The translations under genes and the position numbers were made by a program. From JAWPNA01 sp045402695 (GTDB taxonomy: Bacteria > Acidobacteriota > Polarisedimenticolia > JACPZX01 > DASXTC01): a DNA stretch of 16,781 nucleotides. The notes beneath the pieces are model-generated. The model was not told the origin of the DNA and did not search any database. It saw only the letters and a list, made by a program, of their open reading frames with translations. The first letter of the stretch is position 1; every line of letters begins with the position of its first letter. The DNA lies in NCBI GenBank assembly GCA_045402695.1, contig JAWPNA010000049.1, forward strand, positions 1-16,781. Direction: 5' to 3'. Shown piece after piece: positions 1 through 6,206 of this stretch.

Positions 1-398
1 GCGTGGATGTGGCACTCACTGCAGGCGAGAAGCGGATCGCGTGCGAGATAGCGATCTCCAGCAAGGCCCATCAAATCTGCGCCTCGGTCAACAAGTACCT
101 CTCGGCGGATTTCAACAGCGTGCTGGTCGTGGGAACCGATCAAGGGGTGCAGCGTCAGATCGAAGGTGCTCTTGATGCGGCGGTGACGGCGAAGGATCGC
201 GGGAAGGTGCGGGTTCTCTCGCCCGAGGAAACCCGCCTGTTCCTGGCCGCCCAGAGCGATGACGAGAGCGCCCGCAAGAGGCCTGCCGGCTATCGAGTCA
301 GAGTGAAGTACGAGCCCGCGTCGGCTGCGGATGGTCGTGAGCGCCTGCGGGCTTTCGCTGACCTGCTGGCAGCGGCAACAGGCAGAGGTCCGGCATGA
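1..398 (+). CDS. C-terminal part of a conjugation-type ATPase-like protein (5' partial)
   Basis: The reading frame is open from the window edge, so the true start is missing; about 131 residues are visible. The start of the visible part (VDVAL...RIACEIAISS) alternates short beta-strand-like and charged segments, followed by a helix-rich stretch ending in a LSPEETRLFL segment. This resembles the C-terminal domain often found on large TraG/TraD- or helicase-like ATPases of integrative conjugative elements, where it has a nuclease-fold look without an obvious complete catalytic set. That assignment is from memory of such proteins and is not certain. The stop codon overlaps the next ATG (ATGA at 395-398), so the two are probably translationally coupled within the element. 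Confidence 0.5.
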   Translation, partial: VDVALTAGEKRIACEIAISSKAHQICASVNKYLSADFNSVLVVGTDQGVQRQIEGALDAAVTAKDRGKVRVLSPEETRLFLAAQSDDESARKRPAGYRVRVKYEPASAADGRERLRAFADLLAAATGRGPA

Positions 399-1330
399 AG
401 GGCCCTCGTCCATTCGGGTTCCGACGAGAGGGCGAACATCTCGTGCTCGATCCAGACGAGTCGGCCGTCCGCCGTACGGTATTCGAACTCTTCGTAAAGC
501 ACCAACGCGCCAAGACGGTCGCCAGGCAGCTGAACGAAGCCGGTCACCTAACGCGCCGTGGGAAGCGCTTCAGTGACACGTCGGTCTTGCGGATGCTGCG
601 GGACCGTTCGGCACTTGCGGGAATCGTCGAACCGGAGACCTGGGAGCGCTGCCAGGCCCTTCTCGCGGAGCGCGCCGAGGCGGTTAATCGCCCGAACCGG
701 CGTTGCGCTCATCATCTCGGCGAGGTAGTGGAGTGCGCCTGCGGTGGACGGATGCGTCTCCGGGCAGAGGGACCCGGGGCAAAGTTCATTTGCCGGACCT
801 GTCGGGCCAAGGTTCCGGTGGTCACGCTGGACCGGCTGATTCGTGAGAGCTTCCGCGACGGTGCCTTGGAGGTGTCGCAGACGGCCGAAGGGCCGGCATC
901 CGACGGGCAAGAGGTGCCGAGCGGTCCCTTCCGCCAGCTCTACTCGGTGTGGCCCGCCCTCACGGATGACGTGAAGGGCGAATTCGTTGCTCTACTCGTT
1001 GCCCACGTGGTCGTGGGTAACGACGAGGTCACGGTTGAACTCAGGGTTTCCCCGGTCTCTCCCCCGGAAACGGAGCCGGAGAAGGAAAAGATGTTGCCCA
1101 GTCACCTCGATCTCCACTCCCCGGGGAAGAGGGCAACAAGACGGGGCAACGAGTTGCCGGACGGAGATGCCCTGCTGAGCATCGACGAGGTGGCAGCGGC
1201 GCTCAACCTCAGCCGCAGCAAGGTCTACGAACTAGTCGCCTCAAGGCGGCTTCCGGCCTTCCGCCCGGGCGGACGGATCCGCGTGCCGGCCGAAGCGGTG
1301 CGGGAGTTCCTGCGGCTTTCACGCGTCTAG
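395..1330 (+). CDS. Recombinase domain + zinc ribbon + excisionase-type HTH, no serine-recombinase catalytic domain
   Basis: The 311-residue protein begins directly in a large-serine-recombinase 'Recombinase' domain (PFGFRREG at 6-13, to about residue 78). A zinc ribbon follows with CxC at 114/116 and CxxC at 133/136, then the W..L...K..FV..LV..V.V segment (about 180-215) typical of the same family. The N-terminal resolvase domain with its catalytic serine is absent, and the upstream overlapping gene is not a resolvase. After a charged linker, residues 258-308 form an excisionase/MerR-type helix-turn-helix (LLSIDEVAAALNLSRSKVYELV, then RIRVPAEAV). It starts at ATG 395, overlapping the previous stop. 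Inferred role: element DNA binding or recombination directionality for the adjacent tyrosine integrase. It cannot be a recombinase by itself. Confidence 0.75.
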   Translation: MKGPRPFGFRREGEHLVLDPDESAVRRTVFELFVKHQRAKTVARQLNEAGHLTRRGKRFSDTSVLRMLRDRSALAGIVEPETWERCQALLAERAEAVNRPNRRCAHHLGEVVECACGGRMRLRAEGPGAKFICRTCRAKVPVVTLDRLIRESFRDGALEVSQTAEGPASDGQEVPSGPFRQLYSVWPALTDDVKGEFVALLVAHVVVGNDEVTVELRVSPVSPPETEPEKEKMLPSHLDLHSPGKRATRRGNELPDGDALLSIDEVAAALNLSRSKVYELVASRRLPAFRPGGRIRVPAEAVREFLRLSRV

Positions 1331-1344
1331 GAGAATCTAGTACC

Positions 1345-1404
1345 ATGGAGACGCTCACCAGCACGTGGTTGCCTTTCCGGGCCTGTTTCGGGCCAGAAAG
1401 GTAG
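1345..1404 (+). CDS. Candidate 19-residue leader ORF before the integrase
   Basis: ATG at 1345 is preceded by AGGAGA (1329-1334), 10 bases upstream, and reads METLTSTWLPFRACFGPER before TAG at 1402-1404. The integrase GTG lies 6 bases further on, in the same frame. The ribosome-binding site overlaps the end of the preceding gene. The ORF spans almost all of a foldable RNA segment, so its translation would open that segment and the integrase ribosome-binding site. It may instead be the old integrase N-terminus cut off by an amber codon. There is no protein homology evidence. Confidence 0.4.
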   Translation: METLTSTWLPFRACFGPER

Positions 1405-1410
1405 CGTCTC
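1348..1410 (+). promoter_or_regulatory. Three-way-junction-like leader covering the integrase RBS
   Basis: A perfect 8-base inverted repeat (gagacgct 1348-1355, agcgtctc 1403-1410) encloses two smaller hairpins. One is acca/tggt (1357-1360 with 1366-1369). The other is cctttc plus ggcc (1372-1377, 1380-1383) pairing with ggcc plus gaaagg (1391-1394, 1396-1401). The gaaagg is also the only plausible Shine-Dalgarno sequence for the GTG at 1411, so the fold would hide it. The pairing is seen; the regulatory role is inferred. Confidence 0.45.
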
Positions 1411-2592
1411 GTGCGACGAAGCAAGCACAAGACGCGAGCCGGCGTTTTCGCGTACCGCACAAGGGAGGGTCCCCGGTGGGGGGTGGATTATCGGGACCCG
1501 GCAACGAAGAAGCGGAGGCGAAAGGTTGGTTTCGCGTCGAAGGAACTGGCGTTGCAGTGGCAGGACCAGGAGGAGCGCAGGTTGCTCGGGCTCATTCCGA
1601 AAGTAGAAGTGAAGCCCGTCCTCTTCAAGGGGGCCGTGGCGAGTTACCTCGAACATCGTCTCGCGTCGGGCAAGTCGGATCGCTCGTACTACCACCTCCG
1701 CGTTCCGGCCAAGAAGGGAGATCATGCGGGCTTCTGGGAGAAGGAGTTCGGCGATCATCCGATCGCAAGCCTTTCGACCGAGCAACTGGAGGATGCTCTG
1801 AGAAAGCAGGCGCGCAGGCGGAGCTGGTCGACGGCGACCTGCAACCGGGCGCTGGCCCAACTGTCGGGATTGTTCACCTACGCCCGTCGTCGGAGGTGGG
1901 TGAGTGAGCACCCCGTCGAGCGCGGCCGGATCCCTCGGGCTCCGGAGGACAACGCACGGACACGGTGGCTGCGGCTTCACGAGATCGAGGCCATCCTCGA
2001 GCGATGTCCCGCGTGGCTTGCGGTCATCGTCCGGTTTGCGGTGTCGACGGGTATGAGGCTTGGCGAGGTCTGCAGCCTGACCCGAGCGGGGTATCAGGTG
2101 GACCAGCTCGGCCGTGCGTACGTCATCTCGGAGCGGACGAAGAACGGCGATCGCTTGTTCTGGCCTCTGGAAGGTTGGCCGAGGAGGTACGTGGAAGAGC
2201 GCGTTGCCACGAGCCGTTTCCCGGGTGACTACTTGTTCCCGGGGCCCGAAGGCGGCAGGGCCTCAGCCAGCATCCAGAGGTGGTTGCCCGACGCCATCCG
2301 TGCCGCGGGACTACTCTACGGCCGGAAGCACCCCGATGGTGTGACGTTTCACACGTTCAGGCACAGCATGGCGAGCCTGGCGCTCAACCACGGTGTGCCG
2401 GAGTCAACGGTGCAGCGGATGGGTAACTGGAAGACGCGCGCGATGGTGCAGCGCTATGCACACCTCGCGGACGAGGAACTGCGCAACGCCGCAGCCAAGC
2501 TCGCGGATCTGGTCGGCCATCACAACGCCAGGAAGCAGGAAGTCGGAGAGGGAGCCGGGAAGGACGGCTCGGATCGGACCGGGGCTGCGTAG
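1411..2592 (+). CDS. Tyrosine recombinase/integrase
   Basis: The 393-residue protein has the standard layout: a basic N-terminal arm-binding-type domain (1-60), a core-binding SAM-like domain (about 70-170) and a catalytic domain (about 180-365). Catalytic residues visible are Arg216 (STGMRLGEV), Lys244 (ERTKNGDRL), His314 and Arg317 (HTFRH) and the nucleophile Tyr349 (QRYAHL). The usual second histidine in the G-H position is Asn339 (MGNW), a variation also expected in some active integrases. An in-frame TAG at 1402 rules out a longer start, so GTG 1411 is the first possible one; gaaagg sits 9 bases upstream. The gene points at the tRNA 3' end, fitting a role in site-specific integration and excision of the element. 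Confidence 0.93.
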   Translation: MRRSKHKTRAGVFAYRTREGPRWGVDYRDPATKKRRRKVGFASKELALQWQDQEERRLLGLIPKVEVKPVLFKGAVASYLEHRLASGKSDRSYYHLRVPAKKGDHAGFWEKEFGDHPIASLSTEQLEDALRKQARRRSWSTATCNRALAQLSGLFTYARRRRWVSEHPVERGRIPRAPEDNARTRWLRLHEIEAILERCPAWLAVIVRFAVSTGMRLGEVCSLTRAGYQVDQLGRAYVISERTKNGDRLFWPLEGWPRRYVEERVATSRFPGDYLFPGPEGGRASASIQRWLPDAIRAAGLLYGRKHPDGVTFHTFRHSMASLALNHGVPESTVQRMGNWKTRAMVQRYAHLADEELRNAAAKLADLVGHHNARKQEVGEGAGKDGSDRTGAA

Positions 2593-2604
2593 AATCTGCG
2601 TAGA
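2585..2604 (+). repeat. Tandem ctgcgtaga repeat, 11-base period, over the int stop codon
   Basis: ctgcgtaga occurs at 2585-2593 and again at 2596-2604, one helical turn apart, overlapping the integrase stop and lying about 70 bases from the tRNA 3' end. Direct repeats of this size near an att site can be integrase arm-binding sites; that role is inferred only from position. Confidence 0.4.
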
Positions 2605-2622
2605 CCTCGGCTGGAAGCCCTC

Positions 2623-2668
2623 ATGGTTGCGTCTGGTCAGGAAAGGTAAGTCAAGGAAGAGCAACCAT
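2623..2668. repeat. 8-base inverted repeat between int and the tRNA
   Basis: atggttgc (2623-2630) and gcaaccat (2661-2668) are perfectly complementary, with a purine-rich 30-base spacer. No T-run follows on either strand, so it is not a clear intrinsic terminator. It may be part of the attachment region. Confidence 0.35.
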
Positions 2669-2674
2669 ATAGCT

Positions 2675-2750
2675 TGGTGGGCCCACCTGGGATCGAACCA
2701 GGGACCGTCGGATTATGAGTCCGCTGCTCTGACCGCTGAGCTATGGGCCC
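2675..2750 (-). tRNA. tRNA with CAT anticodon (Met elongator or Ile2)
   Basis: The minus strand folds into a full 76-base cloverleaf. The 7-base-pair acceptor is GGGCCCA/TGGGCCC, the D arm is GCTC/GAGC, the anticodon loop is CTCATAA (anticodon at 2715-2717), the T arm is CCTGG TTCGATC CCAGG, the discriminator is A, and CCA is encoded. The closing base pair of the anticodon stem is a G-A mismatch. A CAT anticodon with this loop fits either elongator tRNA-Met or the lysidine-modified tRNA-Ile2; the GGGCCC acceptor and AGCGGA stem look more like Ile2, but this is not decisive. Its 3' end faces the integrase, so it is the likely integration target, left intact by the element. Confidence 0.95.
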
Positions 2751-2801
2751 ACGCACGTGAGCCTAGCGTCACTCGGAGCAGAATGGCAAGAGGCCGGGAG
2801 G

Positions 2802-4484
2802 CTACTGTTGGGGTTGCCCCGTTCCAGCGCGCGTGGAGGCTGGCACGGGTGAAGTAGTGTCGCACTCGGGCGAGGGCCAGGAGACGATACCCGCGGCATC
2901 GGCAGTCAGGCCGGCGACGATCTGTCGTTTCATGGCGAGCAAGTCCTCATCCTCCGGCCAGAGAGCGAGCGCAGCTTCGATCTCGGCCCCTGCCTCCCTG
3001 AAGCGGCGGGACTCGACCAGGGCGTTCACCTTCGCGCCCGTGATGGCCCGCATGAGTCCATCGAGGCTCTCCGCGCTCGCCGAGGAGACCAGACTCGAGC
3101 GCTGCAGCCTCGCCACCGCCAGCGCTTCATCGAGCCGGCCCCCCGAAGCAAGCGCCCCGATCGCACGCACGATCTCCTGGTAGTCGGCCGGAGCCGCACC
3201 CTGCGGCGGGCTGGTCAGCGCCTTGTTCATCTCGGTGGTGAAGTCAAAGAGCCCCGGCGACGGCCCGACCGCTTCAACAGTCTGCCTATCCACCCAGAGC
3301 GCGAGTTGCTCGGCGCTCAACGGGTCGGCCGCCACGGCTCTGAATCGTGCAGCGTGTCTGCGGGCCGTACCCCACTCACGTGAGTCCACCGCCGCGCGCG
3401 CAAGCACCGGCGCGGTGAACGACTCCAGCTTGCGGCGGGCCTCCTCATCCGTGATCAATTCCAGGGCCTGCGTCTCGGCGGCCTCCGCGCCAGCCAGATC
3501 GGATCGCAGGGCGGCATCCTCCACCACGCGCGCGGCCACGGCGGCGAAACGCTCCCTCACCGTGGCCCTGTCGGGGAAGAACCGCATGGCCACCTGGGCC
3601 AGCCGAAACGCCTCGTCTGTTCTGCCAGCGTCATACTGTTCGCGGATTGCCCAGGCCAGCGTGTTGCGCAGCCCCTCGGAACGGTAGGCCAGCCCAGGAT
3701 AGATACGCGCCGCGTTGATCAGGTACCTGGCGGCAGCCATCGTGTCGCCCGATTGCAGCGCCCGCAACCCTGCGTTGTGATAGAGAAACGCGATCATCTG
3801 CTCGGCAGCAGTGGATCGTGTCAACCTGTGGAACTCTTCATACAGCGCTTCGACTCCCTGTCGGGCGAGATCCTCCTCGGTCGCGTACTTATTGGCCAGC
3901 ACGAAGCTGCGGAATCCCCTCAGGTCCCGCTTCACGTCGAACCCGGCGGGGCTGGTCGTCTCGATATCGAGCCTGCGGTACCCCGTATCGAGCACTGCGA
4001 ACACGTGAAGGGGTGTCTCGGCGACGGACAGTTCCAGGCCAGCCTGCCGGGCGGCGATCACGTACAGCAGGGTGGCCGACACGCAGTTGTACAGGCCCTG
4101 ATCGATCAGGTCGGGGAACCGATCCGACAAGGCGTCGTATCTCCGCAGCGTGGTGCGATGCAACTCGGCCAGCAAGCGGCGCGCGCGGCGCTCGGGTCTG
4201 CCCGAAGTTCCGGTTCGATCAACCGCCGCACCGACGATCTCATCAAGCCTCGCGCGGTAGTGCGCGAGCTTTTCCGGAGTGTCCGCGCCCGAGGCGACAA
4301 GGGCCGCCTCGGCCAGCGAGTACGAGTCGAGCCTCCCGTCGGCCAGGTCTTCGACGAGAGACGCGTCGGAGGGGAAGTCCGCGATGTCGGCCGCCTCCGA
4401 TGGGCCGGTGGAGGCCCCGATGACGGCACACACGGCCAGGAAGATCCCGACAAGTGCGGCGATCAATTCCACGTTGGGTTTCAC
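2802..4484 (-). CDS. Exported transglutaminase-like protein with TPR-type helical repeats
   Basis: The 560-residue product starts at GTG 4484, with GGAG five bases upstream, and has an N-terminal hydrophobic segment (7-24) with a possible cleavage near residue 31. Residues 130-180 look like the transglutaminase/SirB1-type core: Cys134 in YNCVSATLL, His160 in PLHVFAVL, and Asp173 in RRLDIETTS as a plausible triad. The rest is alpha-helical with TPR-like pairs, clearest at 228-305 (YHNAGLRALQSGDTMAAARYL, then NTLAWAIREQYDAGRTDEAFRLAQ) and again near 490-530. Known: such Cys-His-Asp domains can be proteases or amidases, or serve as scaffolds. The substrate is unknown. It ends about 50 bases from the tRNA 5' end and is transcribed from its own promoter at 4533-4560. 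Confidence 0.7.
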   Translation of the reverse strand: MKPNVELIAALVGIFLAVCAVIGASTGPSEAADIADFPSDASLVEDLADGRLDSYSLAEAALVASGADTPEKLAHYRARLDEIVGAAVDRTGTSGRPERRARRLLAELHRTTLRRYDALSDRFPDLIDQGLYNCVSATLLYVIAARQAGLELSVAETPLHVFAVLDTGYRRLDIETTSPAGFDVKRDLRGFRSFVLANKYATEEDLARQGVEALYEEFHRLTRSTAAEQMIAFLYHNAGLRALQSGDTMAAARYLINAARIYPGLAYRSEGLRNTLAWAIREQYDAGRTDEAFRLAQVAMRFFPDRATVRERFAAVAARVVEDAALRSDLAGAEAAETQALELITDEEARRKLESFTAPVLARAAVDSREWGTARRHAARFRAVAADPLSAEQLALWVDRQTVEAVGPSPGLFDFTTEMNKALTSPPQGAAPADYQEIVRAIGALASGGRLDEALAVARLQRSSLVSSASAESLDGLMRAITGAKVNALVESRRFREAGAEIEAALALWPEDEDLLAMKRQIVAGLTADAAGIVSWPSPECDTTSPVPASTRAGTGQPQQ

Positions 4485-4532
4485 CGGCTCTCCGAGAGGG
4501 CTGCCCGCGAGGTATTCGTTGCGAGTGCGGCG

Positions 4533-4560
4533 AATCTATGACCCGCGGAGGTGAAGTCAA
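4533..4560 (-). promoter_or_regulatory. Sigma70-type promoter for the transglutaminase-like gene
   Basis: On the minus strand TTGACT (4560-4555) and TAGATT (4538-4533) are separated by 16 bases, giving a start about 40 bases before GTG 4484. It lies in the 135-base gap after the LiaF-like gene. No other structure was noticed in that gap. Confidence 0.5.
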
Positions 4561-4619
4561 ATCGCAACGGGTCTTGTGAGGATTTCTTTCAGTGTGGGTC
4601 TTGAGCAGGAGGGGATCGT

Positions 4620-5582
4620 TCAGTAACGTACGTACTTCACTTCGCCGAAGCTGGCGCCGGCGTCCACGTCGAGCTGATAGGGCGACGACCCCGCGTTCTC
4701 CTCGTTTTCTCCTTCTTCCGGCTCACCGGAGCTGCCCCCCAGAAAGACACTCGTGCGCGCGTTGACCCGGACCCCGCGCGGGAGCAGGAGCCTCATTTCA
4801 CCCATCCTCATCCGCGTGTACAGCTTCGTGTCCCGCGCGATCTGACGCCCGAGGTCCACGCCGATCTCGCCCATCTTTCCCCAGACGCTGATGCTGCCGG
4901 CTCGCAGGTTCCCCAGATTCTGCATTTTCACCTCTCCCATGCCGGCGCGCGTCTCGAAACCGTTCATCTCGATCGGGTTGGGCTCGTCCACGGTGATGCG
5001 ATGCTCTCCCATCTCCAGATCCAGCGTGGCGCTCTTGAGCGACAACCCGCCCAGCTCGAGATGGGACTGACCCTTCCTCACTTGCGCGCGCAGGGCCATG
5101 GGTAGATCACGGGGAAGGTAGATCGTCAGCCGGTTGGTGTCGTCATCGAGGACGACCGCCCCATGGGTCAGTATCCGGCGCATCATCGAGTATCGCGAGC
5201 GAAAGGAGAGGGTGTAGACCGGTGCGCCCGCATCATCCTTCTCGAGCTGCTGCTTCAACTCGTACATTCCGGCATCGTAGTCTCCTTCCACGCGGACACC
5301 GGAGCCCGCAGGCCCCGCCTTGATGGTGAAGTTTCCTTCTTCCAGCCAGACGTTCATGGAAACCGCGGCCGGCGGTGAGGCGCCGGCCTCAGCGGGGTCC
5401 AGTCCCTCGGCGGCAAGCTGACCCGCCGTCACCGTGCTGACCGGCTGCTCGATGTTCGCGGAAGCCTGCTCGCTGGGCCGCATGGGCAAGGCGCGGAAGG
5501 CGACCACCAGGACGCCGATGAGCAGCAGCAGAATGAAGGGCGTCGCGAGGCACCCCAGCGTGATCTTCATCCCGGTTTTCAT
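4620..5582 (-). CDS. Membrane-anchored LiaF/DUF4097-like beta-repeat protein
   Basis: I start this at ATG 5582 (320 residues) because GAGG lies five bases upstream; an upstream in-frame ATG at 5636 has no such site. One transmembrane helix (about residues 5-29) is followed by a linker and a beta-rich region. That region carries recurring GE turns: MGEH (191), MGEV (215), MGEI (237), MGEM (260) and FGEV (312), about 23 residues apart except the last. Such spacing suggests a beta-solenoid or toast-rack fold like LiaF C-terminal or DUF4097 domains, which occur in envelope-stress sensing proteins. An acidic EPEEGENEEN stretch interrupts the last repeat. The family assignment is by pattern only. 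A TAGAAT box at 5640-5635 may be its -10. Confidence 0.65.
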   Translation of the reverse strand: MKTGMKITLGCLATPFILLLLIGVLVVAFRALPMRPSEQASANIEQPVSTVTAGQLAAEGLDPAEAGASPPAAVSMNVWLEEGNFTIKAGPAGSGVRVEGDYDAGMYELKQQLEKDDAGAPVYTLSFRSRYSMMRRILTHGAVVLDDDTNRLTIYLPRDLPMALRAQVRKGQSHLELGGLSLKSATLDLEMGEHRITVDEPNPIEMNGFETRAGMGEVKMQNLGNLRAGSISVWGKMGEIGVDLGRQIARDTKLYTRMRMGEMRLLLPRGVRVNARTSVFLGGSSGEPEEGENEENAGSSPYQLDVDAGASFGEVKYVRY

Positions 5583-5764
5583 GACAGCCTCATCTACGAA
5601 GGCACGACGCCGTTCGTTCCCCCACCGAGCGCGCATTCTATCGCGGATCGCCAGGTGGAGGGATTCCTTCCCTTCAGTGCACTCTTTACGTCGCGAGCGC
5701 GCTGCTCATTGGCGGCCGCCATAAGGGGATCGGCGGCGACGTTCCGAAGGGTCAGGAACCCAGC

Positions 5765-5796
5765 GATGGGTCGGGCCAAAGATGGCCCCGCCCATC
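5765..5796. repeat. Hairpin with 12-base partner at 5933-5944
   Basis: gatggg and cccatc, then gggcc and ggccc, form a stem with a 2x2 internal loop around aaagat. On the + strand it is followed by tgcttttct, a weak terminator-like tail, but no + gene precedes it. Its 5' arm gatgggtcgggc is exactly complementary to gcccgacccatc at 5933-5944. Confidence 0.55.
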
Positions 5797-5904
5797 TGCT
5801 TTTCTCATAATGTGGCGTTCGGGAAGATGCGCGTGGCGTGATCCCCGCGGCCTGGCTTGAGGTCGCTTCCCCAGCGCGGAGCTGCGGCGGGAGAGTAACG
5901 CAGA

Positions 5905-5949
5905 GCGATGATGGATCGAACCCAAGGGGTGTGCCCGACCCATCATCGC
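5905..5949. repeat. Perfect 10-base inverted repeat hairpin
   Basis: gcgatgatgg (5905-5914) pairs with ccatcatcgc (5940-5949). After a single mismatch, tcg (5916-5918) pairs with cga (5936-5938). No U-run follows on either strand, so a simple terminator is unlikely. Confidence 0.65.
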
Positions 5950-6069
5950 GCCCGTTTCCCCGCCGTTTTTCGCGTCGCCCCGGGACGCCAGCCGGCCCGG
6001 GTAGGCTGAGGCCGGTCGCTCCCTCCGCAAGGATTGGCGCCCCGGGACGCGCGCGAAAGGTTGACATCT

Positions 6070-6098
6070 CTCATACCTCCATCCGGCTGGAATGTCAA
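6070..6098 (-). promoter_or_regulatory. Near-consensus sigma70 promoter
   Basis: The minus strand has TTGACA (6098-6093), a 17-base spacer and TATGAG (6075-6070), predicting a start near 6063. A second TTGACAT lies on the + strand at 6061-6067, making a ttgacat/atgtcaa inverted repeat around the promoter that could be an operator. The + strand copy has no matching -10. Confidence 0.6.
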
Positions 6099-6124
6099 TA
6101 CAGCATTTTGCCGCGCTGCGCCTT

Positions 6125-6141
6125 GCGATTAAAGCAATCGC
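6125..6141. repeat. Small hairpin after the metallopeptidase gene
   Basis: gcgatt (6125-6130) and aatcgc (6136-6141) flank aaagc. It lies about 65 bases past the metallopeptidase stop and before the next promoter, so it may help end transcription, but there is no proper U-run. Confidence 0.35.
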
Positions 6142-6206
6142 CTTTCTGGGCCCTCGTATCAGGTGCGTCCCGGCGCCGGTGGTGGCCCCGGATGGAAGAA
6201 TCTCGT

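Larger units (their letters stand above)
1..2720. mobile_element. Right end of an element integrated at a tRNA 3' end
   Basis: Seen: a conjugation-type ATPase tail, a recombinase/excisionase fusion and a tyrosine integrase run in one direction toward the 3' end of a tRNA gene on the other strand, and the integrase stop is about 80 bases from that 3' end. Known: many integrative elements insert at tRNA 3' ends with int next to the attachment site. Inferred: one att site lies in or beside the 3' half of the tRNA (about 2675-2720) and its partner is left of the window. The right boundary is approximate because only one att copy is present. It could be an ICE, an IME or a decayed island; no phage structural genes are visible. 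Confidence 0.7.
5583..6206. other. Long non-coding region with promoter and inverted repeats
   Basis: About 620 bases separate the metallopeptidase stop from the LiaF-like start. Frames open here on either strand have Pro/Arg/Ser-rich low-complexity translations typical of GC-rich non-coding DNA and no convincing ribosome-binding sites. It holds a near-consensus minus-strand promoter (6070-6098) and hairpins at 5741-5759 (gttcc/ggaac), 5765-5796, 5905-5949 and 6125-6141. If transcribed from 6063 it would give either a structured leader of about 480 bases for the LiaF-like gene or a separate small RNA. I do not recognise RNase P RNA, tmRNA, SRP RNA or a known riboswitch in it. Confidence 0.5.

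Noticed and set aside
2393..2857. 154-codon + strand frame
   Set aside because: It runs through the tRNA on the wrong strand; the segment LGSNQGPSDYESAALTAELW is the well-known artefact of translating an antisense tRNA, and the first part is a shadow of the integrase.
3753..4541. 262-codon + strand frame
   Set aside because: Antisense shadow of the transglutaminase-like gene.
5765..5808. Intrinsic terminator on the + strand
   Set aside because: The hairpin has a short T-rich tail, but no + strand gene precedes it, so a terminator role there makes no sense unless an unknown transcript exists.
5903..5949. tRNA-like GGTTCGATCC on the minus strand
   Set aside because: It resembles a T-loop, but the flanks form a simple inverted repeat and there is no cloverleaf.
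6061..6066. TTGACA on the + strand as a forward promoter
   Set aside because: No -10-like box at 16-18 bases; only the minus-strand partner has one.
5594..6067. 157-codon minus-strand frame in the non-coding region
   Set aside because: Low-complexity Pro/Arg/Ser composition and no ribosome-binding site. Its ATG lies two bases after the -10 box, too early to be in the transcript. It also overlaps the next gene's start region.
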